Shown here in pieces: positions 6,003-8,090 of a DNA stretch of 8,090 nt. The translations under genes were made by a program, and so were the position numbers. The notes beneath the pieces were generated by a model. It ran no database searches and was not told where the DNA came from. It saw only the letters and a program-made list of their open reading frames with translations. Origin of the DNA: an uncultured Eubacteriales bacterium (lineage in GTDB: Bacteria; Bacillota_A; Clostridia; Christensenellales; Aristaeellaceae); assembly GCA_900321945.1 (NCBI GenBank), contig ONXY01000517.1, positions 1 to 8,090 on the forward strand, written 5' to 3'. The stretch's first letter is position 1; each line of letters starts with the position of its first letter.

Positions 6003-7457
6003 TTGCGCGTCATCGGCCTTACAGGCGGCATCGCCTGCGGAAAAAGCACCGTCAGCAGCTGGCTGAAGGGACAGCCGGACTGCCGTGTCATAGACGGCGA
6101 TCTGCTTTCCAGGAATCTGACCGCCGTTAACGGCGCGGCTCTCCCCGCGCTCCGGGAGGCTTTCGGAGACGCTTTCTTTCTCTCCGACGGCACCCTGAAC
6201 AGACATCGGCTCGGCAGTCTCGTCTTTTCCAGCGCCGCCGCCCGTGAAAAGCTGGACGCCGTCATGGCGCCTTTTCTGGAGGAGGCGACCGCGGAGGCTG
6301 TGCAGGCGGCAAGAGCCGCGGGAGTCTCTCTCTGCTTCCTGGATTACCCGCTTCTGTTCGAGAAGGGGTACGACAGGCTCTGCGATTCCGTCTGGTGCGT
6401 CTTTCTTCCCCGCGCTCTTCAGCTGCAGCGTCTCATGGAGCGGGATCATCTCACAGAGGCGGAGGCGCTTGCCCGGATGGATGCGGTTCTTTCCTCCGAG
6501 AAAAAAGCGGAACGCAGCAACGTAGTCATCGATAATTCCGGAACCGTCGAATTCACGCTTTCCCTGCTGCCCGTTCTGCTGGAAGAAGAAAGAAGCAGAA
6601 TTCAGCGTCCCGGCGCGAGGCGCAGGCGTTCAGAGCGTTATGCTCCTCCGGATGCGGGACAGCCGTCACCCCTTTCAGCCTGGCAGGAGGAAGCGCAGGA
6701 ACCTCCGTCCGCTTCGGCGGCGGTTCAGCCTCCTCCCGTTATGGAACGCCCCCAGAGCGCCCGCAGAAAGCCGTCCGAGCGCCGGGTTCAGTGGCATCTG
6801 CCGTCGTGGCTTATGATTCTGCTGATCTGTTCGGGTTTTCTCCTGCTCACGGGCGTTACGGGTCTGTCGCTGATGCAGGCATGGCTTACTCAGAGAGCCG
6901 AAGCCCATATGTCCGAAGCCCGGAGCGTCCTGAGCCAGTACCCTCTGGAGTACAGGGACCTCATAGAGTCCGCCGCGGAATCCGGCAACCTGCGTCCCGC
7001 TTTTGTCGCCGCTGTCATCCGGAATGAAAGCTCCTTCCAGCCCCGCGCTGAGTCCGGCGTCGGCGCCCGGGGACTGATGCAGCTGATGCCGGACACAGCG
7101 GAATGGATCGCGGGAAAGATGAAACTGCAGGGATACGCGTTTGACCGGATGTACGATCCGGAGAGCAATGTGCGCTTCGGCTGCTGGTATCTGAACTATC
7201 TTTCGACGCTGTTTCACGGGGATCCGGTATGTGTGGCCTGCGCTTACCACGCAGGTCAGGGAAAGGTCACCGCCTGGCTTTCGGATCCTCTGATCAGCAG
7301 CGACGGCGTAAAGCTGGATCTGAACCGCATGACGGACGGACCTACCAAGACCTATGCCAGGAGGGTAATCAGAGCTTATGGGATTTATCAGACGCTGTAT
7401 TTTGACGGTTCTGACGTTTATGATGTTCTTCTGCCCCGCCCGGGCGAGCAACGTTGA
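6003..7457 (+). CDS. coaE: Fused dephospho-CoA kinase and membrane-anchored lytic transglycosylase
   Basis: One 484-residue frame with two unrelated enzymes. Residues 1-195 are dephospho-CoA kinase (ATP-dependent 3'-phosphorylation, last step of CoA synthesis): P-loop GGIACGKST (8-16), IDGD (30-33), YPLLFE (115-120), the lid region QRLMERDHLTEAEALARM (142-159) and the closing VVIDNSG (174-180). This is the full length of a normal CoaE. Residues about 196-263 are a Pro/Arg/Ala-rich linker ending in basic residues. Residues 269-290 form one membrane segment, so the N-terminal kinase should face the cytoplasm. Residues about 318-466 are an SLT domain: catalytic Glu342 in NESSF, GLMQLMP (357-363), and AYHAGQG (414-420), where His replaces the usual Asn. 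The start is TTG at 6003: AAAGGAG lies 10 bases upstream, an in-frame stop sits at 5994-5996, and the N-terminus aligns with CoaE. No internal ribosome binding site plus start was found before the SLT part. Confidence 0.9.
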   Translation: MRVIGLTGGIACGKSTVSSWLKGQPDCRVIDGDLLSRNLTAVNGAALPALREAFGDAFFLSDGTLNRHRLGSLVFSSAAAREKLDAVMAPFLEEATAEAVQAARAAGVSLCFLDYPLLFEKGYDRLCDSVWCVFLPRALQLQRLMERDHLTEAEALARMDAVLSSEKKAERSNVVIDNSGTVEFTLSLLPVLLEEERSRIQRPGARRRRSERYAPPDAGQPSPLSAWQEEAQEPPSASAAVQPPPVMERPQSARRKPSERRVQWHLPSWLMILLICSGFLLLTGVTGLSLMQAWLTQRAEAHMSEARSVLSQYPLEYRDLIESAAESGNLRPAFVAAVIRNESSFQPRAESGVGARGLMQLMPDTAEWIAGKMKLQGYAFDRMYDPESNVRFGCWYLNYLSTLFHGDPVCVACAYHAGQGKVTAWLSDPLISSDGVKLDLNRMTDGPTKTYARRVIRAYGIYQTLYFDGSDVYDVLLPRPGEQR

Positions 7458-8090
7458 GAACAGCATCATCATCGGCATTCAGTCCAGCAGAACGATTAAC
7501 ATCCGTCCCCTTCTGCCTGTGGAGAGGGACATGCTTTCGGTCTATGACCTGGTATATGAAAGCCTGATCTATCTGGATGACAGTTATCTTCCGCAGGGCC
7601 GGCTCGCCCAGAGCTGGAACGTTTCCAGCAACGGAAAGATCTGGACGTTCTACCTTCGGCCGGCGGTCACCTTTTCAGACGGGACCCCGCTGACCGCCCG
7701 GGACGTGGTCGCGTCCGCCCAGTTCATTCTGGACCGGGCCAACGACGAAAACACCACCGATTCAGGTTTTTACTCCAATCTGAAATTCTTTGTTTCCTCC
7801 ATCTCAGCGAAGGATGACAGCACGGTTGAGATCCGGACGCAGAAGCGCCCCTGTTATGGCCTTCTGTACGCGATGACGTTTCCGATCGTTCCCGCCTCTC
7901 AGGTCGATATGGACCGTCCCGTCGGTACAGGGCCGTATATGTTCAACACCTTCGTCGCAGGGGACTACGCCTGGCTTCAGGCCAATCCGAACTGGTGGCA
8001 GGCCCAGCCTCAGGTTCAGGAAATCATGTTCTCTTTCCACGACACCCAGAAGGCGGTTATGGAAAGCTATGAGTACGCCCGGGTGGACGC
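7378..8090 (+). CDS. Family 5 extracellular solute-binding protein (oligopeptide-type), 3' end beyond window
   Basis: An exported ligand-binding protein of ABC peptide or nickel transporter type; 237 complete codons are visible. The first 23 residues look like a signal peptide: positive RR at 5-6, hydrophobic core about 8-18, and a type I cleavage site ARA|S after residue 23. There is a Cys at 19, but the preceding MFF does not fit a lipobox. Family hallmarks follow: VYDLVYESLIYLD (55-67), LPQGRLAQSWNVS (71-83), WTFYLRPAVTFSDGTPLTARDVV (89-111, hallmark stretch) and GTGPYMF near nucleotide 7925. The ATG at 7378 is the first start after an in-frame stop at 7366-7368, with AGGAGGGT (7359-7366) upstream. 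The gene overlaps the end of the coaE-SLT frame by 80 bases in another frame, suggesting translational coupling. The ligand is unknown; the neighbouring muralytic domain makes a cell-wall peptide conceivable, but that is speculation. Confidence 0.85.
   Translation, partial: MGFIRRCILTVLTFMMFFCPARASNVENSIIIGIQSSRTINIRPLLPVERDMLSVYDLVYESLIYLDDSYLPQGRLAQSWNVSSNGKIWTFYLRPAVTFSDGTPLTARDVVASAQFILDRANDENTTDSGFYSNLKFFVSSISAKDDSTVEIRTQKRPCYGLLYAMTFPIVPASQVDMDRPVGTGPYMFNTFVAGDYAWLQANPNWWQAQPQVQEIMFSFHDTQKAVMESYEYARVD

Noticed and set aside
6590..6800. Possibility that the CoaE-SLT joint is really two genes
   Set aside because: AGGAGGAA-like sequence occurs near 6685, but no ATG, GTG or TTG in the SLT frame follows at proper distance, and no stop interrupts the frame. 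Kept as a fusion, with read-level checking suggested.
6675..7478. Minus-strand open frame (about 267 codons) opposite the SLT domain
   Set aside because: It overlaps a domain with clear catalytic motifs and shows no coherent family features or convincing ribosome binding site.
7804..8040. Minus-strand open frame at the right end
   Set aside because: It is antisense to the solute-binding protein, whose family motifs run through this stretch.
1..8090. Search for CRISPR repeats, tRNA genes, insertion sequence ends or long direct repeats
   Set aside because: Nothing was recognised by eye; short BamHI-like GGATCC sites recur but are scattered within coding sequence and not periodic.

Overview
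The window reads as chromosome of a GC-rich Gram-positive anaerobe, most likely a clostridial (Bacillota) gut or rumen-type bacterium. The reasons are a clostridial-type adenylosuccinate synthetase, a pyrophosphate-type phosphofructokinase, an xpaC-telA pair, a Firmicutes-style L10 leader with attenuator, strong AGGAGG-like ribosome binding sites and GTG/TTG starts. All genes lie on the + strand. Genus cannot be fixed from sequence alone.

Layout. 1-1139: 3' part of a divergent purA, running in from the left edge. 1213-2478: pfp, closed by a strong terminator (2492-2521). 2535-2704: strong promoter and structured L10 leader ending in a terminator-like hairpin. 2731-3650: rplJ and rplL, followed by a terminator (3664-3700). 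About 3737-3765: a second promoter. 3800-5930: xpaC and telA, followed by a hairpin with a short T run (5953-5984). 6003-7457: one uninterrupted frame encoding dephospho-CoA kinase, a proline/arginine-rich linker, one membrane segment and a lytic transglycosylase domain. 7378-8090 (right edge): start of a secreted family 5 solute-binding protein. Its signal peptide is encoded inside the 3' end of the preceding gene.

How they fit together. The first two genes are nucleotide and central carbon metabolism. rplJL is a self-contained, autoregulated ribosomal stalk unit, detached here from its usual rplKA and rpoBC neighbours. xpaC-telA is a conserved pair linked to envelope stress and toxic anion or antimicrobial tolerance. 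The last two genes concern the cell envelope: a membrane-anchored muralytic enzyme fused to the last enzyme of CoA synthesis, then an exported oligopeptide-type binding protein.

The most unusual items are the CoaE-TM-SLT fusion, the 80-bp overlap with the hidden signal-peptide gene, the reworked active-site loops of the PurA homologue, and the isolated rplJL unit. I see no mobile element, CRISPR array, tRNA or rRNA gene, and no gene-free stretch over 300 bases.
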